Shown: piece by piece, positions 1 through 8,687 of the stretch
Layout of the letters: every line of letters starts with the position of its first letter
Numbering within the stretch: position 1 is the first letter of the stretch
From: Paracidovorax wautersii
GTDB taxonomy: Bacteria; Pseudomonadota; Gammaproteobacteria; Burkholderiales; Burkholderiaceae_C
Direction of reading: 5' to 3'
DNA length: 64,000 nucleotides
Assembly (NCBI GenBank): GCA_009912175.1
Contig: WNDQ01000009.1
Span: 1 to 64,000, forward strand
Made by a program: the position numbers and the translations under genes
Notes under the pieces: generated by a model
Seen by the model: the letters and a program-made list of their open reading frames with translations, nothing else
Told to the model about the DNA's origin: nothing
The model's database searches: none

Positions 1-262
1 GCGCGAGCACCGCGCCCTGTTGGAGCAATACGCTTTGATCGCCAGCATGAGTGCCAGAGGCAACTGCTACGACAACGCAGCAATGGAGAGTTGGAACCAC
101 AGTCTGAAGGTCGAGGCCATCCATGGTGAACACCTCGCCACACGGGAGCAGGCCAAGGCTCATGTGTTTGACTACATTGAGGTTGACTACAATCGGATCC
201 GGCTGCACTCGACCCTGGGCTACCTCAGCCCAGAGCAGTACGAGCTGGCCAATGTCGCTTAG
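1..262 (+). mobile_element. IS3-family transposase, C-terminal end (partial)
   Basis: The reading frame is open from the first bases of the window and stops at a TAG at 260-262, so only the last 87 or so residues of a DDE transposase (OrfB of an IS3-family element) are present. The fragment contains NCYDNAAMESW followed by a KxE motif, which carries the final catalytic Glu of the DDE triad. It is followed by the usual C-terminal RIRLHSTLGYLSP block. In the family this domain binds metal and catalyses strand transfer. Whether the element is intact cannot be judged because its left part lies outside the window. IS3 family is near certain; the subgroup is not assigned. Confidence 0.9.
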
Positions 263-264
263 AT

Positions 265-292
265 AGGTGTCCGTAAATCAGGGGCAAGATCA
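265..292 (+). repeat. Right terminal inverted repeat of the IS3-family element
   Basis: Three bases after the transposase stop begins AGGTGTCCGTAAATC, followed by AGGGGCAAGATCA. Read outward-in on the other strand it starts TGATCTTGCCCCTGATTTAC, the type of terminus expected of IS3-group elements. The left repeat and any target duplication are outside the window. Confidence 0.65.
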
Positions 293-321
293 TCTGTATG
301 ACGTGGGACTGCTTCCTGCCT

Positions 322-398
322 CGCCTCATCGCTGCGCGATGACCCGATCCCCCGAGAGATGCCTTTTTTATCTCGGGGCGGCCCGACGATAAAAAACC
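322..398. repeat. Dispersed hairpin repeat, copy 1
   Basis: A 77-bp non-coding unit between the IS end and the ilvC terminator. It shares the ordered blocks CTCATCGCT, CGATGA, CCGATCCCCC, GGGGCGGCCC and AAAAAACC with a unit at 27103-27178, and it is related to units at 14169-14217 and 14248-14285 on the opposite strand. The CCCCGAGA and TCTCGGGG arms (about 350-376) can fold into a hairpin. No coding potential is apparent. Confidence 0.6.
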
Positions 399-429
399 AC
401 CGCAGCCCTAAGGCTGGCGGTGGTTTTTT
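391..429 (-). terminator. Terminator downstream of ilvC
   Basis: AAAAAACCACCGC AGCC is followed by a four-base loop and GGCT GGCGGTGGTTTTTT. This is a long stem flanked by A and T runs, so it could work on both strands. It lies 47 bp past the ilvC stop on the minus strand. Confidence 0.85.
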
Positions 430-475
430 CATGGCCAGACACAAGGCCCGAAGACCTTGTGCGATCCGCGCGGGA

Positions 476-1534
<1,059 letters not shown>

Positions 1535-1634
1535 TCAGCCTGGCGTCGAGTGCCACGACGGTTGAGCGCAGGGTGGACGTGCCGGTTTGCGCACGCTCAA
1601 CGCCAGGCGCTGAACGCTCAACCATGGTTGGAAA

Positions 1635-1906
1635 CTAGGGCCTGTTCACACTATTTTTGGAGATCGCGTTGGACTTGTCCGCCTGTGATCGCAAGGCGCA
1701 CAGCGCAGACAGGCCGGTGGCCTGGCGAGCATGGGCAACGCCGCGAGCGCGGGCGGACAAGTCCAACCCGAAGGGAAGCCATGAAAAACCCCGCCACTCG
1801 GCGTTGCACGGCTTGGACGTATGTCCATACGCCCGGCGCCGTGCGCCTTGATTGGCAGGGTTTTTCATGGCTTCGCGACTCCAAAAATAGTGTGAACAGG
1901 CCCTAG
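1635..1906. mobile_element. MITE-like non-autonomous element with 28-bp perfect terminal inverted repeats
   Basis: The left end (1635-1662) begins CTAGGGCCTGTTCACACTAT and the right end (1879-1906) is its exact reverse complement over 28 bp. Two further perfect inverted repeats are nested inside: a 15-mer (1669-1683 with 1752-1766) and a 17-mer (1775-1791 with 1858-1874, containing CATGAAAAACCC). The outermost four bases at both ends are CTAG, which could be either a 4-bp target duplication or part of the repeat. Small reading frames inside have no recognisable product and mirror each other because of the palindromes. Its size, perfect termini and lack of a transposase suggest a miniature inverted-repeat transposable element mobilised in trans. 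The parent family is not established. Confidence 0.75.
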
Positions 1907-2394
1907 ACCCGCAGGATGCGCTCGCCCCGGCCGATGCCGCTGGAGCCGGTGCGCACCGTCTCCAGGATCGCGCTGCGGTCGATCGCCTGCAGGAATGCGT
2001 CGTTCTTGCTCTGGTCGCCGGTGATCTCGATGGTGTAGCTCTTGTCGGTCACGTCAATGATGTGGCCGCGGAAGATGTCGACCATGCGCTTCATTTCCTC
2101 GCGCTCCTTGCCGACGGCGCGCACCTTGACCAGCATCAGCTCGCGCTCGGTGTAGGCGCCCTCGGTCAGGTCCACCACCTTGACGACCTCGATGAGGCGG
2201 TTGAGGTGCTTGGTGATCTGCTCGATGACATCGTCCGAGCCGATGGTCACGATGGTCATGCGCGAGAGGCTGGCGTCCTCGGTGGGCGCGACGGTCAGCG
2301 ACTCGATGTTGTAGCCGCGGGCCGAGAACAGGCCGACCACGCGCGAGAGCGCCCCAGGCTCGTTTTCGAGCAGCACGGCAATGATGTGTTTCAT
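1903..2394 (-). CDS. ilvH: Acetolactate synthase small (regulatory) subunit
   Basis: Regulatory subunit that binds IlvB and gives valine feedback sensitivity. The start used is the ATG at 2392-2394 (protein begins MKHIIAVLLENEPGALSRV), which has AAGAGGAA just upstream and gives the usual 163 residues; a longer upstream extension has no family support. An ACT domain fills about residues 3-80, and a second ACT-like C-terminal domain follows. It lies 135 bp downstream of ilvB. Its TAG stop (CTA at 1903-1905 on the plus strand) coincides with the terminal CTAG of the inserted element at 1635-1906, yet the protein keeps a normal C terminus. Confidence 0.96.
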   Translation of the reverse strand: MKHIIAVLLENEPGALSRVVGLFSARGYNIESLTVAPTEDASLSRMTIVTIGSDDVIEQITKHLNRLIEVVKVVDLTEGAYTERELMLVKVRAVGKEREEMKRMVDIFRGHIIDVTDKSYTIEITGDQSKNDAFLQAIDRSAILETVRTGSSGIGRGERILRV

Positions 2395-2529
2395 GCGGAT
2401 TCCTCTTTTCGCCGCCCTCCCCCGCGCACGGTAATGCGCGGGCTCGGCGGACAATAGATTCGTCGTGAAGGAGTGCGGCGCGCCGGGCGGGCGCGGCCGC
2501 GGGGAAAGTCGATGCGCGTTGTCAGCGCG

Positions 2530-4320
2530 TCAAAGGTCGTCGGCGCCCAGCAGCATCTCGGTGATGCCCTTGCCGGCCTGCACCATCGGGAACACGTTCT
2601 CGGTGGGGTCGGTGCGGAAGTCCAGAAAAACGGTGCGGTCCTTGAGCTTGCGCGCCTCGCGCAGCGCCGGTTCGACGTCTTGGGGACGCTCGATCAGCAG
2701 GCCGACGTGGCCGTAGGCCTCGGCCAGCTTCACGAAGTCGGGCAGCGCATCCATGTAGCTGTGGCTGTAGCGGCCGGCGTACTCGATCTCCTGCCACTGG
2801 CGCACCATGCCCAGGTAGCGGTTGTTGAGCGCGCAGATCTTGATCGGCGTGTCGTGCTGCAGGCAGGTCGACAGTTCCTGGATGTTCATCTGCACCGAGC
2901 CTTCGCCCGTGATGGTGAACACCTCGGCCTGCGGCCGCGCGAGCTTGATGCCCATGGCGTACGGAATGCCCACGCCCATGGTGCCCAGCCCGCCCGAGTT
3001 GATCCAGCGGCGCGGCTCGTCGAAGCGGTAGAACTGGGCAGCCCACATCTGGTGCTGGCCGACGTCGGAGGTCACGTAGACGTCCTCGCCGCGCGTCATG
3101 TTCCACAGGGTCTCGACCACGTACTGCGGCTTGATGACTTCGGTGTTGCTGCGGTCGTAGGACAGGCAGTCGCGCGAGCGCCAGCCCTCGATGGTGTTCC
3201 ACCACTCGGCCAGCGTCTGCGCATTGGGCTGTTGCTGGCTTTCCTTGAGGGCGATGATCAGCTCGGCCAGCACGTCCTTGACGTCGCCCACGATGGGCAC
3301 GTCCACCTTGACGCGCTTGGAGATCACCGACGGGTCGATGTCGATGTGGATGATCTTGCGGTCGACCGAGTTGAAGTGCTTGACGTTGCCGATCACACGG
3401 TCGTCGAAACGCGCGCCCACGGCCAGCAGCACGTCGCAATTCTGCATGGCGTTGTTGGCTTCGATCGTGCCGTGCATGCCCAGCATGCCCAGGAACTTGC
3501 GGTCCGAGGCCGGGTAGGCGCCCAGGCCCATGAGCGTGTTGGTGACCGGAAAACCCAGCGCGTCAGCCAGCGTGCGCAGCTCCTGCGAGGCATTGCCCAG
3601 CACCACGCCGCCACCGGTGTAGATGTACGGGCGCTTGGCCGCCAGCAGCAGTTGCAGCGCCTTGCGGATCTGGCCTGAGTGGCCTTTGCGCACCGGGTTG
3701 TAGCTGCGCATCTCGACCGGCTTGGCGTATTCGGCCGGGTCGAACACCGCCTTGCGGAAGGACACGTCCTTGGGCAAGTCCACCACCACCGGGCCGGGCC
3801 GGCCGCTGCGGGCAATGTGGAACGCCTTCTTGATCGTCTGCGCGATGTCGCGCGGATCCTTGATCAGGAAGTTGTGCTTGACGATGGGCCGCGTGATGCC
3901 GATGGTGTCGCACTCTTGAAAGGCGTCGGTGCCGATCACGGTGGACGGCACCTGCGCGGTCACCAGCACCATCGGGATCGAGTCCATGTAGGTCGTGGCC
4001 AGGCCGGTGACGGCATTGGTCGCGCCGGGGCCCGAGGTCACCAGGCAGACGCCGACCTCGCCCGTGGCGCGGGCGAAGCCGTCGGCCGCGTGCACGGCCG
4101 CCTGTTCATGGCGCACCAGCACGTGCTGGATGGTGTCCTGGCGGTAGAGGGCGTCGTAGACGTAGAGCGCGGCACCGCCGGGATAGCCCCAGATGTGCTG
4201 CACGCCTTCGGCCTGCAGGGCGCGCACGAGAATGTCCGCGCCCATCAATTCTTGAGATTCGGGGGAGTTTGTGCCGCCAGCAGCGGCTGCCGAGGTGAGC
4301 TCGGCCTTGGAGATTTCCAT
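2530..4320 (-). CDS. ilvB: Acetolactate synthase large (catalytic) subunit
   Basis: TPP-, Mg- and FAD-dependent condensation of pyruvate to acetolactate, or with 2-oxobutyrate to acetohydroxybutyrate; first committed step of branched-chain amino acid synthesis. Domain order is N-terminal TPP-PYR (catalytic Glu in LVRHEQAAVHAADG), a central FAD-binding domain, and C-terminal TPP-PP (GEGSVQMN, the GDG motif with Glu in place of Asp, then NNRYLGMVRQWQE). The ATG at 4318-4320 is preferred because AAAGG sits at a proper distance; a TTG two codons upstream abuts that site. The protein is 596 residues. A short reading frame ends two bases before the ATG (see 4323-4412). Confidence 0.96.
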   Translation of the reverse strand: MEISKAELTSAAAAGGTNSPESQELMGADILVRALQAEGVQHIWGYPGGAALYVYDALYRQDTIQHVLVRHEQAAVHAADGFARATGEVGVCLVTSGPGATNAVTGLATTYMDSIPMVLVTAQVPSTVIGTDAFQECDTIGITRPIVKHNFLIKDPRDIAQTIKKAFHIARSGRPGPVVVDLPKDVSFRKAVFDPAEYAKPVEMRSYNPVRKGHSGQIRKALQLLLAAKRPYIYTGGGVVLGNASQELRTLADALGFPVTNTLMGLGAYPASDRKFLGMLGMHGTIEANNAMQNCDVLLAVGARFDDRVIGNVKHFNSVDRKIIHIDIDPSVISKRVKVDVPIVGDVKDVLAELIIALKESQQQPNAQTLAEWWNTIEGWRSRDCLSYDRSNTEVIKPQYVVETLWNMTRGEDVYVTSDVGQHQMWAAQFYRFDEPRRWINSGGLGTMGVGIPYAMGIKLARPQAEVFTITGEGSVQMNIQELSTCLQHDTPIKICALNNRYLGMVRQWQEIEYAGRYSHSYMDALPDFVKLAEAYGHVGLLIERPQDVEPALREARKLKDRTVFLDFRTDPTENVFPMVQAGKGITEMLLGADDL

Positions 4321-4322
4321 GA

Positions 4323-4412
4323 TCAACCTTTGCGAATTTCGCTGACGAAAAACCTTGGGTGCCCCTTCAACAGCCCTTGTGGGGCCTTGTCAGGACTTAG
4401 GGCCAGGACCAT
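4323..4412 (-). promoter_or_regulatory. Candidate leader region upstream of ilvB with a short coupled ORF
   Basis: A 29-codon frame (starting MVLALSPDKAPQGLLKG) ends in a TGA at 4323-4325, two bases before the ilvB ATG. GGCCCC and GGGGC arms (4361-4386) can pair inside it, with a T5 run about ten bases further downstream. Upstream, TATATT (4470-4475, minus) is a possible -10 with only a weak -35. The reading frame has four Leu, two Val and one Ile codon, fewer than classical attenuator peptides, and no clear ribosome-binding site of its own. A regulatory leader is plausible because ilv operons are commonly attenuated, but this is inference. Confidence 0.35.
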
Positions 4413-4597
4413 GGACGTCGGGGATGCCGCGTCGGATCGAGACCCGTTTGCTTAAGTGATAGACGCGTGAATATAGCACACCGCCGTGCGAGCGAAAACC
4501 CAAGGCCGCTCGCAGCCCCTGGGCCGACGCCTATACTGGCCGGCGCGGTTCTCGCGGCCGCGCCACGCCATCAGCACCACCGAGCCCACCGCCCCGC

Positions 4598-5491
4598 ATG
4601 ACCGCCCCCCGCCCCGCGATGCCACTGCCCTCCAGCATCGCGGCCACGGCCCCCGTGCTTTTTCTGCTGCTGTGGTCCAGCGGCTTCGTGTTCCTCAAGG
4701 TCGGCCTGGCCTATGCAGATCCGCTCACCTTTCTGGCGCTGCGCTACACCTGCGTGGTTGGCCTGCTGCTGGTGGCCTGCCTCGCCCTGAGGCCTACGCT
4801 GCGGCTGCCCGCCGCCTGGAAACACCTGGCCATGGTCGGACTGCTGATCCAGGCCGGCTACTTCGCCTGCACCTACCTGAGCCTGAAGCTGGGCCTGTCG
4901 GCCGGCACGCTGGCGCTGATCACCTCGCAGCAGCCCATCCTGATCGCCCTGCTGGCGCCGTGGGTCGCGCACGAGCGCGTGGGGCTGCTGCGCTGGGCCG
5001 GCCTGGCCCTGGGCGTGGCCGGCGCGGCCATCGTGATCGCGTCCAAGTCGACGCTGGCCATCGGGTCGGCCACCGGCCTGGCCTTTGCGGTGCTGGCCCT
5101 GCTGTGCATGACCAGTGGCACGCTCTGGGAAAAACGGTTCGGCACCGCCGTCCACCCCGTCACAGCCAACCTGGTGCAATACGCCGTGGGCCTGGCCGTG
5201 ACGGCGCCGCTGGCGTTCTGGCTCGAACCGATGCACGTGGAATGGACGCCCGCGCTGCTGGGCTCGCTGGCCTACCTGGTGCTGGCCAACTCGCTGCTGG
5301 CGATTTCGCTGCTGCTGGCCATGATCCGGCGCGCCGAGGCGTCCCGCGTTTCCGCCCTGTTTTTCCTGGTGCCGCCTGTCACCGCGGTGATCGCCTGGCT
5401 GGTGCTGGGCGAAACCTTGCCGCCGCAGGCGCTGCCGGGCATGGCGCTCGCAGCCGCGGGCATCTACCTGGCGACGCGGCCAGCGCGATGA
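4598..5491 (+). CDS. EamA/DMT-superfamily inner-membrane transporter
   Basis: A 297-residue hydrophobic protein with about ten predicted membrane helices arranged as two EamA repeats. It contains the typical LLLWSSGFVFLKVGL segment in helix 1, SLKLGLSAGTLALITSQQP in the first repeat and LLFFLVPPVTAVIAWLVLGE-like sequence in the second. Members export small metabolites such as amino acids or purines; the substrate cannot be read from sequence. It is divergent from ilvB, which might hint at an amino acid link, but that is weak. The first ATG has no good ribosome-binding site; a second ATG seven codons downstream is an alternative start. Confidence 0.85.
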   Translation: MTAPRPAMPLPSSIAATAPVLFLLLWSSGFVFLKVGLAYADPLTFLALRYTCVVGLLLVACLALRPTLRLPAAWKHLAMVGLLIQAGYFACTYLSLKLGLSAGTLALITSQQPILIALLAPWVAHERVGLLRWAGLALGVAGAAIVIASKSTLAIGSATGLAFAVLALLCMTSGTLWEKRFGTAVHPVTANLVQYAVGLAVTAPLAFWLEPMHVEWTPALLGSLAYLVLANSLLAISLLLAMIRRAEASRVSALFFLVPPVTAVIAWLVLGETLPPQALPGMALAAAGIYLATRPAR

Positions 5492-5546
5492 GCCCCTTGC
5501 CCTTGAGGCATACTGCTCTTTTTCTCCGACAGCAGTACCGCCAGAG

Positions 5547-5930
5547 ATGACGTTCGTCAACAAGCAAAAGCAACGCAAAGGCTTGTCGCGCCTTTGGCAC
5601 GCCGCCGGTTATTCGGTTCACGGCCTGAAAGCGGGCTGGACCGAGGCCGCCTTCCGGCTCGAAGCCGTGGTCGCCCTGGTGCTCACACCCGTGGCCTTCT
5701 GGATCGCCCGCAACTGGGCCGAGGTCGCCCTGCTGCTGGGCAGCCTGGTGCTGGTGCTGGTGATCGAATTGCTCAACAGCGCCATCGAGACCGTGGTCGA
5801 CCGCGTCGGCCCGGAATGGCATTTGCTTTCCAAGAAAGCCAAGGACCTGGGCAGTGCCGCGACGCTGCTGGCCATGCTGCTGTCCGGCGGCATCTGGCTG
5901 GCCGCGCTCTACCACGCGCTGCTTGGCTAG
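5547..5930 (+). CDS. dgkA: Diacylglycerol kinase (prokaryotic DgkA type)
   Basis: Phosphorylates membrane diacylglycerol to phosphatidic acid, recycling lipid by-products. The protein has 127 residues, the usual size for this trimeric three-helix enzyme. The signature ELLNSAIETVVDR is at about residues 74-86, with the family's catalytic and metal-binding Glu residues, followed by KKAKDLGSAA before the last helix. It lies 55 bp after the DMT gene and 23 bp before the LOG gene on the same strand, so co-transcription is likely. Confidence 0.94.
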   Translation: MTFVNKQKQRKGLSRLWHAAGYSVHGLKAGWTEAAFRLEAVVALVLTPVAFWIARNWAEVALLLGSLVLVLVIELLNSAIETVVDRVGPEWHLLSKKAKDLGSAATLLAMLLSGGIWLAALYHALLG

Positions 5931-5953
5931 AGCGAATAGAGATTGAGACCCGT

Positions 5954-6580
5954 ATGACGATTCAGACCCTGCGCAAGCAACCCGAGCCCGCCACGCCCGT
6001 GGCCTTTTCCCTGGGCGTGTACTGCGGCTCACGTCCCGGCCTGGGCACGCTCTACACCGACACGGCGCGCGCCGTCGGCCAGTGGATCGGCGAGCGCGGC
6101 GGCCAGTTGGTCTACGGCGGCGGCAAGAGCGGCATGATGGGCGTGGTGGCGCAGGCCACGCAGGAAGCCGGCGGCCGCGTGGTGGGCGTGATCCCCCACG
6201 CGCTGGTGGACAAGGAGCACGCCAACCTGCTGTGCGACGAGCTCTACGTGGTCGACACCATGCACGAGCGCAAGGCCTTGATGGCCGAACGTGCCCAGGC
6301 CTTTCTGGCCATTCCGGGCGGCATCGGCACGCTGGAGGAATTGTTCGAGGTGTGGACCTGGCGGCAGCTCGGCTACCACGACAAGCCAACCGGCATTCTC
6401 AACGTCGGCGGCTATTACGACGCCATGCTGGCCTTTCTGCGGCACAGCGTGAGCCAGGGGCTGATGAACGACTGGCAGATCGACCTGGTGCAGGTCGGCA
6501 CCGACCTGCAGACCCTGCTGCCCAGTCTGATCGAGAACGCCGGCCTGAGCCGCGTCTCGGCCGTGCAGCAAGTGGCCTGA
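5954..6580 (+). CDS. LOG-family protein (cytokinin riboside 5'-monophosphate phosphoribohydrolase type)
   Basis: Rossmann-type protein of the TIGR00730 family, proposed to hydrolyse the N-glycosidic bond of nucleoside monophosphates. It has GVYCGSRPG near the N terminus, MHERK at about 103-107 and the diagnostic PGGIGTLEE at 121-129; length is 208 residues. The start is the ATG at 5954, after GAGATTGAG; the frame extends further upstream but would overlap dgkA. It converges on glnB with only 18 bp between them, and the perfect palindrome GAAGCGCTTC (6591-6600) lies at the glnB stop. Confidence 0.9.
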   Translation: MTIQTLRKQPEPATPVAFSLGVYCGSRPGLGTLYTDTARAVGQWIGERGGQLVYGGGKSGMMGVVAQATQEAGGRVVGVIPHALVDKEHANLLCDELYVVDTMHERKALMAERAQAFLAIPGGIGTLEELFEVWTWRQLGYHDKPTGILNVGGYYDAMLAFLRHSVSQGLMNDWQIDLVQVGTDLQTLLPSLIENAGLSRVSAVQQVA

Positions 6581-6598
6581 CGCAAGACGCGAAGCGCT

Positions 6599-6970
<372 letters not shown>

Positions 6971-6972
6971 TC

Positions 6973-7000
6973 AGCCCCGGGGACGCGGGGCTTGGTTTTT
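6973..7000. terminator. Terminator between nadE and glnB
   Basis: AGCCCC and GGGGCT arms around a short GC-rich loop are followed by TTGGTTTTT on the plus strand. On the minus strand the same stem is followed by GATGTTTTTG. It probably limits nadE transcription into glnB. Confidence 0.6.
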
Positions 7001-7004
7001 CATT

Positions 7005-8687
7005 CTATTCACGAAAACGGTTGACGATCGGGTAACGCCAGTCCTTGCCGAAGTTGCGGTGCGTCACGCGCGGGCCGATCGCCGACTGGCGGCGCTTGTA
7101 TTCGTTGATACGCACCAGGCGGGCCACACGCTCGACCTCGCTGCGCTCGTGGCCGGCGCCGACGATCTCGGCAATGGTCTGGTCGTCCTCGACGAAGCGC
7201 GCGAGGATGTCGTCCAGCACTTCGTAGGGCGGCAGGCTGTCCTGGTCGGTCTGGTCCGGGCGCAGCTCGGCGCTGGGCGGGCGCGTGATGATGCGATCGG
7301 GAATCGGGTCGGTGCCACGGCCATAAGGGTCGTGGCGATTGCGCCAGCGCGCCAGTGCAAACACGCGCGTCTTGAGCACGTCCTTGATGACGGCAAAGCC
7401 CCCGGCCATGTCGCCGTAGAGCGTGCAATAGCCAGTCGCCAGCTCGCTCTTGTTGCCGGTGGTCAGCACGATGGAGCCGAACTTGTTGGACAGCGCCATG
7501 AGCAGCACGCCCCGGATGCGCGCCTGGATGTTCTCTTCGGCCGTGTCCTCGGGCAGGCCGGCAAACTCGGCCGCCAGCGCCTGCTTGAAGGCCTCGAACT
7601 GCGGCACGATGGAAATCTCGTCGTAGCGCACGCCCAGCCGGCGGGCCATCTCGCGCGCGTCGATCCAGCTGATGTCAGCCGTGTAGGGCGAGGGCATCAT
7701 GACCGCGCGCACCTTGTCGGCGCCCAGCGCGTCGACGGCAATGGCCAGCACCAGGGCCGAGTCGATGCCGCCCGACAAACCCAGGATCACGCCCGGAAAA
7801 CCGTTTTTGCCCACGTAGTCGCGCACCGAGATCACCAGCGCATCCCACAGGTCGGCCTCGGGCTCGCGCGCTGGCGCTGTGGGCGCGTCGATGTGCACGG
7901 CCTGCACAGCGCCGCCTGCGTCGCGTTCGACATCCAGTCGACCGACGTACAGCGCCTCGCGGAAACTCTCGGCCTGGCCTTGCAACTGGCCGCTGGCATC
8001 GAGCACGAAGGACGCGCCGTCGAACACCAGCTCGTCCTGCCCGCCCACCAGGTGGGCGTAGATCAACGGCAGACCGGTCTCACGGCAGCGCTGGCCCATG
8101 CTGGCCAGGCGCTCGGCATTCTTGCCCACATGGAAGGGCGACGCGTTGATGACCGCCAGCACTTCCGCGCCGGCTGCACGCGCGGCGGCGGCCGGCGCCT
8201 CGAACCAGGCGTCCTCGCACACCAGCAGGCCGACCTTGACGCCCGCAACCTCGAACACGGCCGCGTCCTGGCCTGGCGAGAAATAGCGGCGTTCGTCGAA
8301 CACCTGGTAATTGGGCAATTCGCGTTTGGCGCAAGACAGCACGCGCCGTCCGCCCTGCAGCACCGTCGCCATGTTGTAGCGCTGGTGGACGGCCACGCTG
8401 CGTGTGCGCACGTCGCCACCTTGCGGATGGCCAACGACCACGGCCAGGTCCGGCAGATCGGCCAGATCGCGCGCGATGCCTTCCAGGGCCTCGTCGCACG
8501 CGGCCATGAAGGCCGGACGCAGATACAGATCCTCGGCGGCATAGCCGCACAGCGACAGCTCGGGCGTGAGCAGCAACTGCGCCCCTTGGGCATGGGCGGC
8601 ACGCGCCGCCTCCACGATCTTGCGGGCATTGCCCGCGAGGTCGCCCACGACAAAATTGAGCTGGGCGATGCAGAATGTGAGCGACAT
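7005..8687 (-). CDS. nadE: Glutamine-dependent NAD+ synthetase
   Basis: Last step of NAD synthesis: amidation of deamido-NAD using ammonia released from glutamine. The 560-residue protein has two domains. The N-terminal nitrilase-like amidase has the catalytic Glu in LLTPELSLCGY, Lys in AKRELPNYQVFDE and Cys in GLLVCEDAWFE. The C-terminal NH3-dependent synthetase has the PP-loop SGGIDSAL near residue 296 and later GNKSELATGYCTLYGD. The start codon on the minus strand (8685-8687) overlaps the start codon of the divergent gene at 8686, the two sharing CATG. It pairs with glnB downstream. Confidence 0.96.
   Translation of the reverse strand: MSLTFCIAQLNFVVGDLAGNARKIVEAARAAHAQGAQLLLTPELSLCGYAAEDLYLRPAFMAACDEALEGIARDLADLPDLAVVVGHPQGGDVRTRSVAVHQRYNMATVLQGGRRVLSCAKRELPNYQVFDERRYFSPGQDAAVFEVAGVKVGLLVCEDAWFEAPAAAARAAGAEVLAVINASPFHVGKNAERLASMGQRCRETGLPLIYAHLVGGQDELVFDGASFVLDASGQLQGQAESFREALYVGRLDVERDAGGAVQAVHIDAPTAPAREPEADLWDALVISVRDYVGKNGFPGVILGLSGGIDSALVLAIAVDALGADKVRAVMMPSPYTADISWIDAREMARRLGVRYDEISIVPQFEAFKQALAAEFAGLPEDTAEENIQARIRGVLLMALSNKFGSIVLTTGNKSELATGYCTLYGDMAGGFAVIKDVLKTRVFALARWRNRHDPYGRGTDPIPDRIITRPPSAELRPDQTDQDSLPPYEVLDDILARFVEDDQTIAEIVGAGHERSEVERVARLVRINEYKRRQSAIGPRVTHRNFGKDWRYPIVNRFRE

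Noticed and set aside
1635..1906. Small open frames inside the inverted-repeat element ending in KNSVNRP on both strands
   Set aside because: The identical ends arise from the palindromic termini; there is no ribosome-binding site or recognisable domain.
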